Below, one piece after another: positions 52,333 through 64,000 of a stretch of DNA of 64,000 nucleotides. A program made the translations under genes and the position numbers. Position 1 is the first letter of the stretch, and each line of letters opens with the position of its first letter. Location: contig NC_089588.1 in NCBI RefSeq assembly GCF_019320115.1, forward strand, positions 115,106,123 to 115,170,122, written 5' to 3'. The notes under the pieces were generated by a model. It did no database searches and was not told where the DNA came from. It saw nothing but the letters and a program-made list of their open reading frames with translations. This DNA is from Miscanthus floridulus. Lineage: Eukaryota > Streptophyta > Magnoliopsida > Poales > Poaceae.

Positions 52333-52521
52333 TGTCACTGTAATCTACTAGGATAACTCACTCAGATACAGGGAAACTCGTCTCTCGAGTCGCTGGCGCT
52401 CGCCGCGCTCGCCACCGACACCTTTCGGTTCGGTTTCCTTCTCCAGTTCGAGTTCAATCTCGTTTTGCTTCCTCCGGAATTACATAGGAGCCAACTGGTA
52501 AGCTTGGGCCTCCTAAACCCG

Positions 52522-52926
52522 TTACATGGGCTTACATCCAGTCCGGCCCATATACACGCGGATTGGTCTTCCTGATGCGTTTTCCTTCCTTTGTCTTCCT
52601 GGCGCTCCCGCCTCTTTTTCCGGTTCAGAGCCCGCCACCTCCTCTTCAGTTTCTTCGGTTGGCGCTCCTGCCTCTTTTTCAGGTTCAGAGCCCGCCACCT
52701 CCTCTTCAGTCTCGCCGGCGTCTTGAGGAACGGCATTTGGTGTGTCGGTGACAGTCTCCTTCTCCACGCTCGGCATCAGGGGTAGCAGACCGGTGCCCAC
52801 ATGGTGATCCCCAGCCGCTGCTCCTTGCATGTGGGCTCTGATCAGAGCCGCTGTCGCCGATGCTTCTCCTCCGCCATCAATCTTGTGAACCTTCTCCAGA
52901 GACTCCTTTTGCCCGTCCGCCGCCAT
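52522..52926 (-). CDS. Hypothetical 134-residue ORF in the putative gypsy-2 LTR
   Basis: It begins MAADGQKESLEKVHKIDGGG and is acidic, Ala- and Glu-rich. It includes two tandem copies of an 18-20-residue unit (TEEEVAGSEPEKEAGAP) matching the 60-bp DNA repeat at 52601-52720, then ends MGRTGCKPM. No family recognised. Composition and position inside an LTR make it as likely a chance ORF as a gene. Confidence 0.25.
   Translation of the reverse strand: MAADGQKESLEKVHKIDGGGEASATAALIRAHMQGAAAGDHHVGTGLLPLMPSVEKETVTDTPNAVPQDAGETEEEVAGSEPEKEAGAPTEETEEEVAGSEPEKEAGAPGRQRKENASGRPIRVYMGRTGCKPM
52601..52720. repeat. Two 60-bp tandem units
   Basis: GGCGCTCC(C/T)GCCTCTTTTTC, then GGTTCAGAGCCCGCCACCTC, repeats with a 60-bp period and three or so mismatches. 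Confidence 0.9.
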
Positions 52927-53470
52927 AAGCTCTTACCGTGCCAGCAAGCACCGCCACAGTCCACCACACAAGTAAGCCGATCACAAAACCAAGGCTTCGG
53001 GTGGGCAACCTCCTCACCGGAGATCCCTTTTCACCCCCACCTCGAAGATTGTGAGACAGCGGCACAAGGTAGCAGACCAGGGAGCCGCACCACGGATTTA
53101 TATTTTGAGGGTTAGGGTTTACCACAGTCTTGAAGGCACCGCAAAAACCCTGAGTCGGACCCGATTGGGCCTCATATACCGCCGTACGCCAACAGATTCT
53201 CAGCCAGTGGGAGAGTCCGGCAAGACCCCGGCCTCCCTTCAGAAATCGGAGAGTCCCTAGCAAACACGTTGCCAGGAAGGGAAGTCCCCGTCAGAACCTC
53301 ATGGTGGTTCTGCCGTGACCCAAAGCGACCAGCAAAGCCAGCCAAAACGACGCCGAGGTGGACAAGCCCTCGCATCATCAATCTCTGTCCTTCCATGCGC
53401 CCGATCGCCGCTCCAACTCAAACCCAATTAGTTTGAGCCGCTGCCATCGCCAGGAGATCGCCGAGTCGCC

Positions 53471-55068
53471 CCTCCGTCATTTCAGGATAGTTTACACTGA
53501 TACTTGTAATCAAGTGCAAATAATTATGTTCGCACCATTCTGTTCTGCTTAGTTTCTGAATATTCAGAATGTTATAGCAGAAAATGAAATTTGGGATTTA
53601 TGCCTCAACTTTCACTCCCATATCTTCAAGTTGTTACTCAAAGTCATCAGAATTGACAATTGTCGAGAGATAAAGACTAGAATTGGTGTGGGTCACGGAT
53701 GGTTTGTTCATGCGACAAATAAAAAGATTCCTGTGTGACTTCCACTATAATCCATCCCTGAGCATTAGAATATTTTTCAGTGAGATACCACATTGGAACT
53801 TGACTTCACCCTCATTTCTTTTCTTTTGCCTTGCCACTGCAGCCCGTTTCATAGAAAACAATGTACATTTCAGTATAGCACTCCTCTTTTTTTTGAAGAA
53901 AAAGAGTACTCTTTTACTGATTGCTTGGTTTCCTAGCTGCAGTTCCATGGATGGAGTTGCAATTTACAGAAGCAGGGAAGTCAGACCATTACCAAGGTAT
54001 GTTGGCAGCTTTGTTTCGTCTTCTAATTCAGGACTGCGAATGCAAGAGGGTGGGATGGTGGATCATGATTAAATGGGTCTTTTACTGAAGAGTTGGTAAT
54101 TTCACAAGCCCGAGCAGATTAAAGCAGGCGCAAACTGAGTTTCCAGGTAACATTCTGGATCCTAGGACATACACCTTCTTTTGTCTCTATGGCGCTGAAC
54201 AATACTTGTCCTGCCGACATGTGGGTAATTTAATGTATCTCTAAGCAAGTAGGGACAATTCGCTGTCCTTATGCTCCAATTCACACGGACAAGGTGTAGC
54301 TGCATTGAATGCCTTTTTTCTGAACAAGCACAGTCGTTGATCGTCTATGTGGATGACAATTACTTGTGAAATAGGCACCTAGGTTTGGATCATGCATCAA
54401 GGTTATTCATTTGTTCTGAATGGCTATCTTCTTAATAATTTGTTGGTTTGCCTTTTCCATTTGGCAGAGTTTTTCTTCTGAACGAAAACATTTGGCAGAA
54501 TATTTCTGGGGAAGATTAGTTCCGGATCTTTGTAGCAACAAACATGTCAAAACAGCATATGAAGCTAGATTGCTAGAATGTAGTTGCATTGCCTATTTTA
54601 CAATAATGAGACAGGTGTTTTTTCATCCCACAGTACAATGGATTACTAACTGTCCTTTGTTACTTCTAATTTTATCCACTAGAACCTCTGTAGTCTGAAC
54701 TGTGGTGTCCAAAATGTTATGTGCTTTCTGTAGATGAAGAATCACAGAAGTCATTCCAGAATGCTATATTTATGATACATTAGGATATTCTTCTTCAAAA
54801 ATTCCAAATTCATTGCAACCAGAAGCATTAGTAAGTCCAATTACAATTCCATTTCCATTTCCATTTACCATATTCTTCACATCATTTTGCCCTTCCATGT
54901 CAAACCAAAAACAAAAGACGAAGGGCCTCCAATAGTTACAGCAGTCAAGAACTATGAAGTTAACAAACATACCAACAAGCACCCACAAAAACCACAAACA
55001 GCTTTCAGAATCCTTTCACCACTAAAACAAGTTAAAATCAGAACCGCCCAATCGGTATTTATGTAAGG
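53471..55068. other. Intergenic sequence downstream of the kinesin gene
   Basis: A/T-rich, with no protein match or terminal repeats seen. The right part (about 54750-55068) should hold the kinesin 3' UTR. Confidence 0.5.
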
Positions 55069-57805
55069 CTATGTTAGGCTAGACATCCTTCTCCTGTGCT
55101 GATGTAGGGGTGCTCTTTGAACCGGTCTGGAGCCAAAGCTTTCCCTCCGCCGTGGTGCTGATGCAGCTGTCGAGTCGATGCTATTGTTACTTATGTTGAT
55201 CTGATCAGACTTGACTGGCAAGCACTTCATCTTGGGCACACTGGATGAGAATGCCACTGACCTAGCCTTGGATGCATTCTTGCAGCTTGAGTAGCTGAAT
55301 GACTGGCTCCCGCTCAGCTCAGCTGGATATCTGTTTACTGACTTTGTCAGCCTTGGCTTACTAACAAAATGGCTTCCCGCACAATGTCTTTGCCGGCTGC
55401 ACACCGTCGAAGACATGAAGTGAGGAGCTGAACCATGAGATAGCCTGCTCTTTGCCTGCTCTGTTGCGTGTGGGCTCTCTGTGACATCAATGTGGCCTAC
55501 CACTAGAGTGCTTCTTGGTGACCCCTTCTCATCACTAAGAGCCTGACAAATAGATGAACTGAGCTTCTTCTTCTCTTCAAGTGAGATCTCTGCTCTCCTT
55601 ATTTGTTCATTGAGATACTTCAACTCTTCCTCAGCATTGCAGATTTCCTTGTCAAGCTCTGTGAGCCGCTTCTGCTTCAACATTTTCAGATCCTACATCA
55701 GAAAGGAGAACCTTTAAATATAATGAAACTTTTGCCGTGGTGGTAACAATTGATAGTTCCATTTGTATACTTACTTCTGGAATTTCTCTATTTGATTCAA
55801 TTGATCTGGCTCGTTTCGCAAAGTTCAGGGAACAGACCGTCTCACCAACATCGTCCTCAGAAAGGCTGATGTGCACCACCATTAGAACTTTCGAACCGTC
55901 ACCTGTTATTTAGATATTCAACAGTTAAATGTTAGATTATCTTGTTTCCAGTGGTTATGTTTTCTTTTTGAACAAACTTCAAATCAATGTAAAAGATGTT
56001 GCATACCAAGCGAGTCACTGAGAATCTGGGTAAGCTTGCTGTTTCTGCACATGTTTAAAAAAGATATGAATATAGACGACAGCACTGATGAATAGCTCCA
56101 ATGTGATTGAAATGTTGGAGGTTTTTGCCCCTAGCAAACCATTAGAAATTTATTTATTTGGTAATTAAGATAACTGAATAATCAGCTGTTACCTGTAAGG
56201 AACATGACTCCTCTTTCTCCTAAGTGCAGCAATGACATCTCCAAGTGCTGATAGGGAGAGGTTTATGGCCTTGCCCTCATCCATTGTCAACCCAGATGCA
56301 CCAGTCTTCAGCAACCGCTCGCTGCCACCAAGATCGATGAGCCAGAGCTTGCTGACTTCTTCAGTGGCTCCATGCCTCCTTATGGTAATCCTTGTCAAGC
56401 TACACATAGACAGAGCTAAGGCACATAAAATTGGGCACTGCTCAAATTAGCAAAACAGCCGCAAGTGAAAGTTGGTAATGGGAACAGATTGTCAACCCAC
56501 CAATGCGACCGGCTCGAGACATCATTGACATTTGTCCAAGATGTTGATCGGGCTCGCCGTCCTCTACAGTACCACTGGTTGGCTTTCTTCAGGTCCGGTA
56601 TTGAGACATCTGTCAGCCTCTCAACTTCCACAGCACCACTTTTTGTTGCTAGTATGCTGAGATTACTGAAGTATACAAAGAAAATGGACATACAAATTTC
56701 CATATTGAGAATTGGTGATCTTTCTTCATGATTTACTTGTGAACTTTCCGTTAAAAAATATGCAGGTGAACTAATAGTCTTACCATGCTGTGTTACATTC
56801 TGTTGACCTGAAGAGAGGCTGCCTTGGTGCCAACAAGTCCTTGAGACTCCCCAAGTAGACCTCAAGCATGCTTATGGAGAAAGAGTATGTGGATGAACTG
56901 TCTTCTGAAGCATGAGAAAACAGTTCTTGGATAGCTCGAGGCACAATACCGAGCTTACCGTCAGTTCCTTCCTGCAATCAGTTATACCTTCATTTATCAG
57001 AACGACTGCGGAAAGCTGAGTGGAATACAGACTTACTATAAATTGAGCTCAAATCTGTTCAGAACAAGCACCAACCAACCATTGTGTAGGTTTTTCCTGT
57101 CCCAGTCTGGCCATAAGCGAGAATGCAGACATTGTGCCCGTCAAGTGCAGATCTGAGGATCGGTTTTACTTCTTGAAAAACATCCTCTGCATGGACAACA
57201 CTGAAATGAATCATACTGCCAAAAAGACAAACCTAACAAGTGAGTAAGCAAAAAAAATTACCTTGTGTGGACTCCTGACCAAAAACCCTATCAACACTGA
57301 ACTCTTTCTTGATTCCAACTGACTTGACTGCAATCTTTTCTTGTTCAACAGTAACTGGTGATTTGGCATTCAAGTTGTTCGTATGGACCAGCGGACGTAC
57401 CCGGCAGAAGACCCTAATACTTCCTGAATGTTGCCCAATCTCTGAAGCTCAGATTGTTGGAAATTCAAGCTCTAACAACTGCTATCTAGAATTGAAGACT
57501 GTACCTTTCAGGTCAATGAGCTTGTCGAGCGCCTCCCGTCTTCTCCTGTCAAGATGTCGCTGCCTTGATCGCAGAGTCAAAATCTCCTCTGCAACAAACA
57601 TGGGGATTGAGATAGTTCCATCAGGAGCCGATGCAAAGTCACCATCACTTAAACAGGCAATTAACAATAGGTGAAATCTGCTCTTTCAACCTTGCAGAGC
57701 TGAGATGTCCTTGTTGTAGCCCACTACAATTTCCGCATCCGGGAGCTCCAGGCTCAAGCTCTGCAATGGCACCATCACATGCCCCGCCATGGCCTCCTTC
57801 TCCAT
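55069..57805 (-). CDS. Kinesin-14-type motor protein, 10 exons
   Basis: Exons are 57691-57805, 57505-57588, 57262-57423, 57080-57186, 56784-56971, 56501-56665, 56193-56399, 56007-56044, 55775-55902 and 55069-55692, all with GT-AG introns and matching phase. They give 605 codons without a stop. A short N-terminal helix ([20 protein letters not shown]) precedes the motor, which starts at [13 protein letters not shown] (about residue 65). The P-loop is GQTGTGKT (146-153), switch I is [10 protein letters not shown] (264-273), switch II is DLGGSE (296-301), and the motor ends near NFAKRA (about 384). A coiled coil ([20 protein letters not shown]) and a Ser-rich basic tail follow. A motor preceded by an L-K-G neck is typical of plant minus-end-directed kinesin-14 proteins. 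The start is the first in-frame ATG after an upstream stop. Confidence 0.92.
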
Positions 57806-59400
57806 GGGGTTGAACCAAGAGCTCTTCTTCTCCGGACAAGCTGATCGCTGGTCAGAGAAGAAGCCTCTCAGCCTACCTGCTGCACAGTTTCATCTGTTGG
57901 GGTTGTTTTTCCCTCCCAACGGAACTGGAAGAAGAGGCAACTGCTATCAGCGTGGCCGTGTGACGGACGGAATCTGAAACAACTCATCAGGACAAGAAAA
58001 GAATTGACAGAGCAGAAGGAATATATTCCTGCACTTTCCATGATTAGCCTGCGCTTCTGCACGGGTGGAAAGAACAGTAACGAACTTCTGTAATACCTTG
58101 TGATTATTGCATCTAAAAGCCTTCGGATCCCTTAATCTCCCTTTTCAATACAACCTCTGATAGACCGCAAAAAACCAAGGATTTCAGAAAATGTTTAGAA
58201 CAGGATTCCATCAGAATCAGAAGAAGCACGAACAAGAGAAATTGCATTGGTACCTCGTGGAAACGATCCCCTGCTTTGTTCTTGGACTTGAACAGATGCC
58301 AGAGCTGGAACAGCTATGGAGGAGCCGAGGAGGAGTGCTGAAGGAGTGAGACAACACGCAAGAGGAGAATTGAAGGAGTGAGCCAACAGCCAAGCGGAGA
58401 ATCTGTGCAATACAGACAGCTCCTAATGATTGCGTCCCAAGACTTCTTTTGCTCCTGATCTTCTTGGATCTCGATGCCGAAAGCTGGGACCGTGGGAGTG
58501 GCAGCAATCACTAAAGTCCAAAGCTTGGAGCGAACAGCTCACAGCTGTGAACGGAGAAGATGAAGAAGAATCATACAGCACCAGCAATGGCAGAAGCAGA
58601 GGTATATAGCGAAAAAGTGACGCGCACCACACTGGAAAGCCTCGAAAGGGATCTTCGCAGTATCGCACAAGGAAACCAGCAATGGGAAGGAGTTGGGATC
58701 ACAGCATGTGACCGACCGTCCCTGTGGCGTCAGAATAGGTGAGCGGTGCATGGCAATGGCTGCCCCACTGCAGGCAAGAACTGTATTAGCAAAACAGTTA
58801 GGTGGCGTGGAGGTGGAGGTTGCCTGGATGGATTTAGAAGATCCAGGGCGGGGGCGGGGGCCGGCAGTCCCCACCACTCGTAGAAAACCAAGGGGGAGCG
58901 CAGCGCAGATGGTGGGGAGGGGTGGGGGGCCGGATCATCTGTGGTGGACAGTGAGTAGCACAGCAGCTTTTGCCAAATTCTCTTGAGCTGCATTTGCTGT
59001 GTTGTCTGCTTGGTTTGTGCTTTGGTTGTTGACAGCAGCGTCGGTGTAACGGATTTGCAGAAGGTTTAGCTGAAAACGGATTTCTGCAACTGTTGCAGTG
59101 CTTGGAGCCTGTTGATCACTTGATTTGGCGTCTGGATTGTTTTATTTTTCTGGAAAATAGATGGTTGGATATTGGAATATCGGTCAAAGAGTATAATACG
59201 GTATTGAGATTGAGACCAGTCATCATTGGGTATTCAGATTTTGTGCCCTGTCAAAGCCACTTGGAATTCTGAACAAAATTAGCTCCCTTTACATTTTACT
59301 GGCACTAGTTAACTTCGAAATTGAGGCGGCTAGCTCAGTTCTTTTATTCATGATGATGCTGCTGCACATTGCCACTTTATGGCTTTTAGCCGGTATCTTG
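57806..59400. other. Upstream region of the kinesin gene
   Basis: It should contain the kinesin 5' UTR and promoter. Moderately GC-rich up to about 58990, then A/T-rich. The open frames at 58195-58990 on both strands match no family I recognise. No transposon ends were seen. Confidence 0.45.
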
Positions 59401-59520
59401 CAGCCTGTTCGCTTGCTCGTAAACGATCGTAAATTTCCAGCCGGGAACAGTGTTTTTCTCTCACACTAAATCAGCCAGCAGTAAATAATCTACGATACGA
59501 TAGGGCCTCCCGAACAGGCT
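59401..59520. mobile_element. Small MITE with CAGCCTGTTCG ends
   Basis: The left end CAGCCTGTTCG and right end CGAACAGGCTG are complementary over 11 bases, and the element is 120 bp. The target duplication is not clear. This terminal sequence is common in grass genomes. Confidence 0.75.
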
Positions 59521-60707
59521 GGTCTTTCAAGGTACGAATCTTATGTGGTACTAGCAGTCCATAAATGTTTGGTTCTTTAGAGTATGATATGACTGTTCTG
59601 CTTCCTTTCAGTTTCAGTTAGTAAACATGCTTGAATTTTTGGTTGCATAGTTTAGCGAGGCCGACCCAATTTTTTCTGTTCCAAACTAGTAATTACAATG
59701 AACTGGACTTAAATATTGTTGCTCCACATAACATAGTTAATTTTAGTAGTATTAGTTCTGAAACTGTTGCGTGTCAGTTACTGTTTTTTTCTTGACAAGG
59801 TTGAAGGTATAACTTATAGTTTTTTTTTCTTTAAAAAAAGGTATACCTTATTTTTGGTTCATAATAAGACATCTTTGGCTGATTAAAGTGTGAAAATCTC
59901 TGCTTAAGCTCAGTTTCAGTAAATAATCATCCTTGACTTTGTTGTTCTGATAGTTTTAGCAAGGTCCAAAGCATTTAATCTTTTGAAACTTACGGTCATG
60001 AACTGAACACATTGCTCCACATACAGGTAGCGTAGTGAAGCTGACACAGAAAATCTGGACAAGCTTTCATTGATAAATAATAAAATATCTACCTTTGTGT
60101 ACTCCAGTGATGAATGAGTGATAGGAGTAGATGGTCCATGAATTTGACTCCGGAACTGCAGCTACAAAGAGATCCGAACTTCAGTAAACTTTACAAGAAC
60201 TAGCCAATTGAATGCTAGGAGTAGAAGAAGCTTTATTTTTAATTTGTATAAATGATCCTTGTAAAATCTCGTTGCATGTTGCAGAACTCTTCCGAATCTC
60301 TCCCGAAAAAAATGCAACCGTGGCCCTCTGACAGAACTGGACCACAGATGTTTCATTTGGAACAATGTGTACGCATTTTAAAAGAATCTCACATGCACGG
60401 TTACAAACCATCTAAAGTTCTCTTAAAATCTTCCATTATTCCAATTGGGCTGTGCATGCATATAATAATATAAATCAAGGAACAAGCTTAATATATTACT
60501 GTTAGATTAGATCCAACCAAATTACTCTAGCTAGCACCCAACTTAGCAACACGACAACAGCAGCATCCTATGTCACTTGATAACTACTAATAATGAATGC
60601 AGTGCGTCATACGAAACTGCATTTTGCATGACAAAGGGGATGGCACGGATGTCAAGAGAAGAGAGCCTTCGTCCTCAAACTTCTCCTTTTTCAAGAAAAA
60701 TATACTC
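59521..60707. other. Intergenic A/T-rich sequence
   Basis: No gene, RNA or repeat recognised. Confidence 0.5.
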
Positions 60708-60710
60708 TAA

Positions 60711-60952
60711 GGCCCCGTTTAGATCCGAAAATTTTTGGGTTTTGGATACTGTAGCACTTTCGTTTGTATTTGATAATTAGTGTCTAATTATGGACTAATT
60801 AGGTTCGAAAGTTTCGTCTCGCGATTTCTCACCCAACTGTGCAATTAGTTTTTTTTTCGTCTACATTTAGTACTCCATGCATGTGCCGCAAGATTCGATG
60901 TGACGGGTACTGCGCAAAAAATTTTGGCTTTTAGAGGAAACTAAACGGGGCC
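60711..60952. mobile_element. Tourist-like MITE (PIF/Harbinger type)
   Basis: The termini GGCCCCGTTTAG and CTAAACGGGGCC are perfectly complementary. The target duplication TAA is on both sides (60708-60710 and 60953-60955). It is 242 bp with an A/T-rich core and no coding capacity. Confidence 0.92.
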
Positions 60953-60979
60953 TAAATGTGAAATGCCTTCATCTGAAAA

Positions 60980-60982
<3 letters not shown>

Positions 60983-61014
<32 letters not shown>
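60983..61014. repeat. GA microsatellite
   Basis: (GA)n of about 15 units. Confidence 0.95.
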
Positions 61015-61015
<1 letters not shown>

Positions 61016-63032
61016 AAATCTTAGAAGTCCAAGGGTAAGGTGACCACAAATCCAGCTTCCCCTGCAATCCCAGGTCTTTTATCATGAACACTTGGATGCT
61101 GATAAAAGTAAGGTGGAACCTTGGATAGAAACCATTTCATCCGGTAGCAAGTCCATTCATACCAAAAGCATGATTTGTTGCTTGATAGCAATATTTTTTT
61201 TTTATTTGCAATGGTTATGCCAAATTTAATTTGAGGAAGATCCAAAAGCGTATCTCTCTTATTCACGCTATATTGTCCTGATCACCTAAAGTAACAAGAT
61301 CAGTCTGCATCTCCTGAATAAAAAACGGTCGTGTTTTCCAAGTTAGTGGATGCCAACCATATGAAACAGGGCGGTGTGCCTAATAAGGCCAAGATTTGAA
61401 GTGATTAAGATATGGACCAAACTGTCTACGGCTAACCACCCCTATCCTGTCATCCCGGTTGCATTGGATACCACAAACGTACATGCATTTTTTAATGCTT
61501 TTGCAGATGTGCTCATCTTCATTATTGCGATTTCATCTAGGATAACAGTGGTTCCTGTTCACAATTGAAGTGTTTTAAAATACATGCTGACTAGTGAACT
61601 TGTCACCTTTCAGAACAATCCCAACAATTGAGACATGATGTGGATCCTTTCACACATTGATGAGAGAGAAGTAGAGTAGTAGTACTACAGATAGTGCCCT
61701 TGTTGGTCTCTTGTACTTGGAAAGAGAAACAGTAGTGGTGCTGGTACCTGCCCTGTACCAACACACAACATCTGAAGGAGGAAATGAAGAGAGAAATAAA
61801 TTTTTGCACCACAAGAATAAGGTATTCTTTCAGGGTTCAGGCAGAGTCACAACTCTGCTCATCAGTTGCCACCCCAGTGAAACCTCCATTACTGCTGCAT
61901 TTCGCTCCTGTTCTTCTGTGCAGTAAAACATGCACCAGGGAGACACACGAGGGACAAGCTTGCAACAGTTTTCAGCCAACCCATGTGAGGTCACTGAGCA
62001 GTCACAGTACGTTCAAAGCCTTGGCGTTAAAGCCAGACAAACTTGCACAGAAGGAGTGTTTGTGTTTTGTTTTCACTTGGAATCTGCTGGTCCATCTGTC
62101 TGCTTAGTAGTAAAAAACCAGTTTACATGGTACTTGCCACTTTTATTTACTGTTGGCTTTGCCTGCCTGCCTGTTAGTGCCAACAGTAAAACTATGGAAT
62201 GTGAATCTTGATGTTGTACGTGCATGGAGAGATAAAAAAAAAAGGTGTGTGATTTGGGGACACTAACTACTTTGATTTGTTAACTCTATCTGCATCTGGT
62301 TACATCTCTCTCTCTAGCATATGCCCTTGGGATAGGGATTAGGAACGGGATAAGGTAAGAACAGTGCATATGCATGAGCATATGATTAAGTCATGATCAT
62401 CATTGATCTGCACATTCTCTTAGGAAACAAAAAAAAAAAGCTGCCTGATGATCCTTGCCATGGAACTCTCCAGAGCCCTGGTGGGCGGTGGCATGAGTTT
62501 AGTAGCAGCACATAGCCTTGCAACCTTTTGAAAATTTTGGCCCAGCAACTTTTCTGCACGGCAAGCACTCCTAGCTACCTGCCTGTAGAATTCTTTCTGG
62601 CTGGCTCTTTCCAGGTGCCGGTTGCTTGTGCCTGCAGTGTTCACTGTTGGGATTGGGACCGGATGGCTTGCAAATATGGGCAAGGTATCCCTCTTTCTTG
62701 GAACAGTTTGCTTGCGTTGCCGACAAGGACAAGGGCAAACATCAACCATGCATGGCATAGTGACCCAGAAAGGTGTGTCCAACTTTTGGAAATTATTGCA
62801 GACTTCCATTGACACAGGGGTAGAAAGGGATTGTTTTTTTTTTTACATTTAAAAAAAATATTTTTTACGGTGTATCCTAGGTGTGCTCGTAAATAAAGGA
62901 TGAGCTGGGCCTGGTGGGCTCTGGGAGCAGCCCAGACCGAGTATGTCCAGGTCAGCACCGATTGTCGATGCACGGTCAGTCAGATCGAGCCCAAACCGTC
63001 ACCATGATGATTCACCTAACAGTCGGGGGCAC
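61015..63032. other. Intergenic sequence
   Basis: Several open frames of 60-130 codons exist on both strands, but none shows a recognisable domain. No terminal repeats seen. Confidence 0.45.
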
Positions 63033-63035
63033 TAA

Positions 63036-63992
63036 GGGCCTGTTTGACAGAGATTCACCAGCTCCAGATTCATCATTTTCAGCTCCACTCCACCAAAAAA
63101 TTTCCAAACACTCTAGATCCACCAAATCTGCATCCACCAAAATGGTGGATCTAGAGGCCAGATTCACCAAATTGGTGGAGCTCCTTAGGGGGTGCTCCAC
63201 CAACTCAAGTTTGGTGGAGTTGGAGAAAATTACCCACCAATGCCACTGGTTACACAAATAACGCTTTGTTGTGTTTCCTTTCTTTCCTTTCTTCTTCGCG
63301 TGGCCGCACCCGGTGCCAGCACCACTGGAGCCGTGCCCCATCCCCATAGGGGCTCACGCCGAACTGGAGCCCCAATCGTGCCCTCACCGACCGGGTGCCC
63401 TCGTCGGCTGCGCTTGCTGGCACCACGCGCGCCCTCGCCATTGTCCTCGGCCGACCGCGCTCGCCGGCCCCGTGCCCGCACCACTGGAGCCCCAACCGTG
63501 CCCCACCGGAGCTCCAACCGGCAACCGTGCCCTCGCCCTCACCCTCCGCCGGCCCCGTGCCTCGGCCGTGGCCACGCCCCTTCGCCCCACACCGCTGGAG
63601 CACCGTCCACCCTGCACCGTCGATCCGCATTGCCCAGTTCGTCGCCCAACTCCGATGAGGCCACGGGGTCACCGACCTCGTGCCTGTCCGCTGTGGCCGC
63701 GCCCGCCACCTTGCGCCTGCCTGTCGTGCAATGTGCTCTGCTCGATAGGAGGACAAAGAAGAGCTGATGCGTGGGCCCAGGTTGGTAGTGAGACAAAGAC
63801 AACACCAGAGTCCAAGGGCAATTCTGGTCATTCTAATGAAAATGCCCTTGCGTGGATCTAGAGCTGCTACCTTAGCCAAACAATTCCCTGGTAGATCTAG
63901 GCTGGATCTAAGATCCACGGTGGAGCTGATCCACGTTGAATCCCAGATCCAGATTCACTTTTTCCAATGGTGAATCCCTGCCTAACAGGCCC
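63036..63992. mobile_element. Harbinger-type element with GC-rich insert
   Basis: The left end is GGGCCTGTTTGACAGAGATT (then CACCA). The complement of the right end is GGGCCTGTTAGGCAGGGATT (then CACCA), about 22 of 25 alike. The target duplication TAA is at 63033-63035 and 63993-63995. The outer 200 bp are A/T-balanced and rich in CCACCAA-type motifs. The core (63290-63770) is GC-rich and C-biased, with long open frames on both strands and repeats of CCCGTGCC / CACTGGAGC. It may be captured host sequence. Confidence 0.85.
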
Positions 63993-64000
63993 TAATAGTG

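Larger units (their letters stand above)
43605..53470 (-). mobile_element. Gypsy-2: Ty3/gypsy retrotransposon broken by three insertions
   Basis: Order on the minus strand is a 5' LTR or leader (about 53470-52333), primer binding site, gag (52258-51644 continuing at 49560-49254), zinc knuckle, protease, reverse transcriptase (46840-46196), RNase H (44334-43960) and the N-terminal part of integrase (to 43605). It ends there at a junction with the LINE, so integrase and the 3' LTR are missing. Insertions at 44339-46034, 47134-48518 and 49574-51631 each have target duplications, and the gypsy frame resumes across each. Confidence 0.92.
52333..53470 (-). repeat. Putative 5' LTR of gypsy-2
   Basis: The inner boundary TGTCACTG (52333) abuts the primer binding site. 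The outer boundary is not fixed because the second LTR is missing. The region contains an open frame (52522-52926) and a 60-bp tandem repeat. Confidence 0.5.

Noticed and set aside
63250..63918. 222-codon ORF and its antisense partner of 196 codons
   Set aside because: Both lie within the GC-rich core of a Harbinger-type element, lack a domain and are repetitive.

Overview
The window looks like nuclear DNA of a grass (Poaceae), probably a panicoid. The reasons are spliced plant genes with GT-AG introns, nested plant LTR retrotransposons, CACTA elements whose ends carry many copies of CACTCGGCAAAG, and Tourist-type MITEs with TAA target duplications. No species can be named from sequence alone. 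All recognisable host genes lie on the minus strand.

Host genes. (1) A vacuolar-type Na+/H+ antiporter (NHX family) runs from 25269 down to 8939. Thirteen exons can be joined with consistent phase into 535 codons. Exons 11 and 12 are separated by a 13-kb intron full of transposons. (2) A complete kinesin-14-type gene runs from 57805 to 55069, with ten exons and 605 codons. (3) A degenerate second copy of kinesin exons 3-7 lies at 1-1202 in the same orientation and is cut by a copia LTR.

Layout. 1-1202 is the kinesin pseudogene. 1203-5279 is copia-1, which lacks its 5' end. 5280-6570 is the 3' end of a CACTA element (D). 6571-8823 is a gypsy 5' end with an LTR, ending about 115 bp from the NHX stop codon. 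8939-25269 is NHX; its intron 11 holds a 3'-truncated gypsy element (10755-15711), a LINE ORF1 remnant (16240-18050), a MITE (18882-19210), an OB-fold gene fragment and an LTR fragment. 25270-26250 is the NHX upstream region with three CACGTG cores. 26255-43605 is a 5'-truncated LINE broken by four insertions: CACTA-A (26472-35836), CACTA-B (36329-37637), copia-2 (38006-43113) and CACTA-C (43377-43477). 43605 to about 53470 is a second gypsy element broken by a short LINE-like retroposon (44339-46034), a solo LTR (47134-48518) and a non-autonomous CACTA-like element (49574-51631). 53470-55068 is intergenic, 55069-57805 is the kinesin gene, and the remainder is intergenic with three MITE-like elements, the last one (63036-63992) carrying a GC-rich insert.

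Most insertion boundaries were fixed in two ways: a target-site duplication, and the host element's reading frame resuming across the insertion. This gives a relative history in which the second gypsy and the LINE are the old hosts and the CACTA elements, copia-2, solo LTR and retroposon came later. I found no evidence for a new defence or metabolic system. The notable features are the intact NHX gene surviving around 13 kb of intronic transposons, and the repeated loss of one terminus in every CACTA insertion here.
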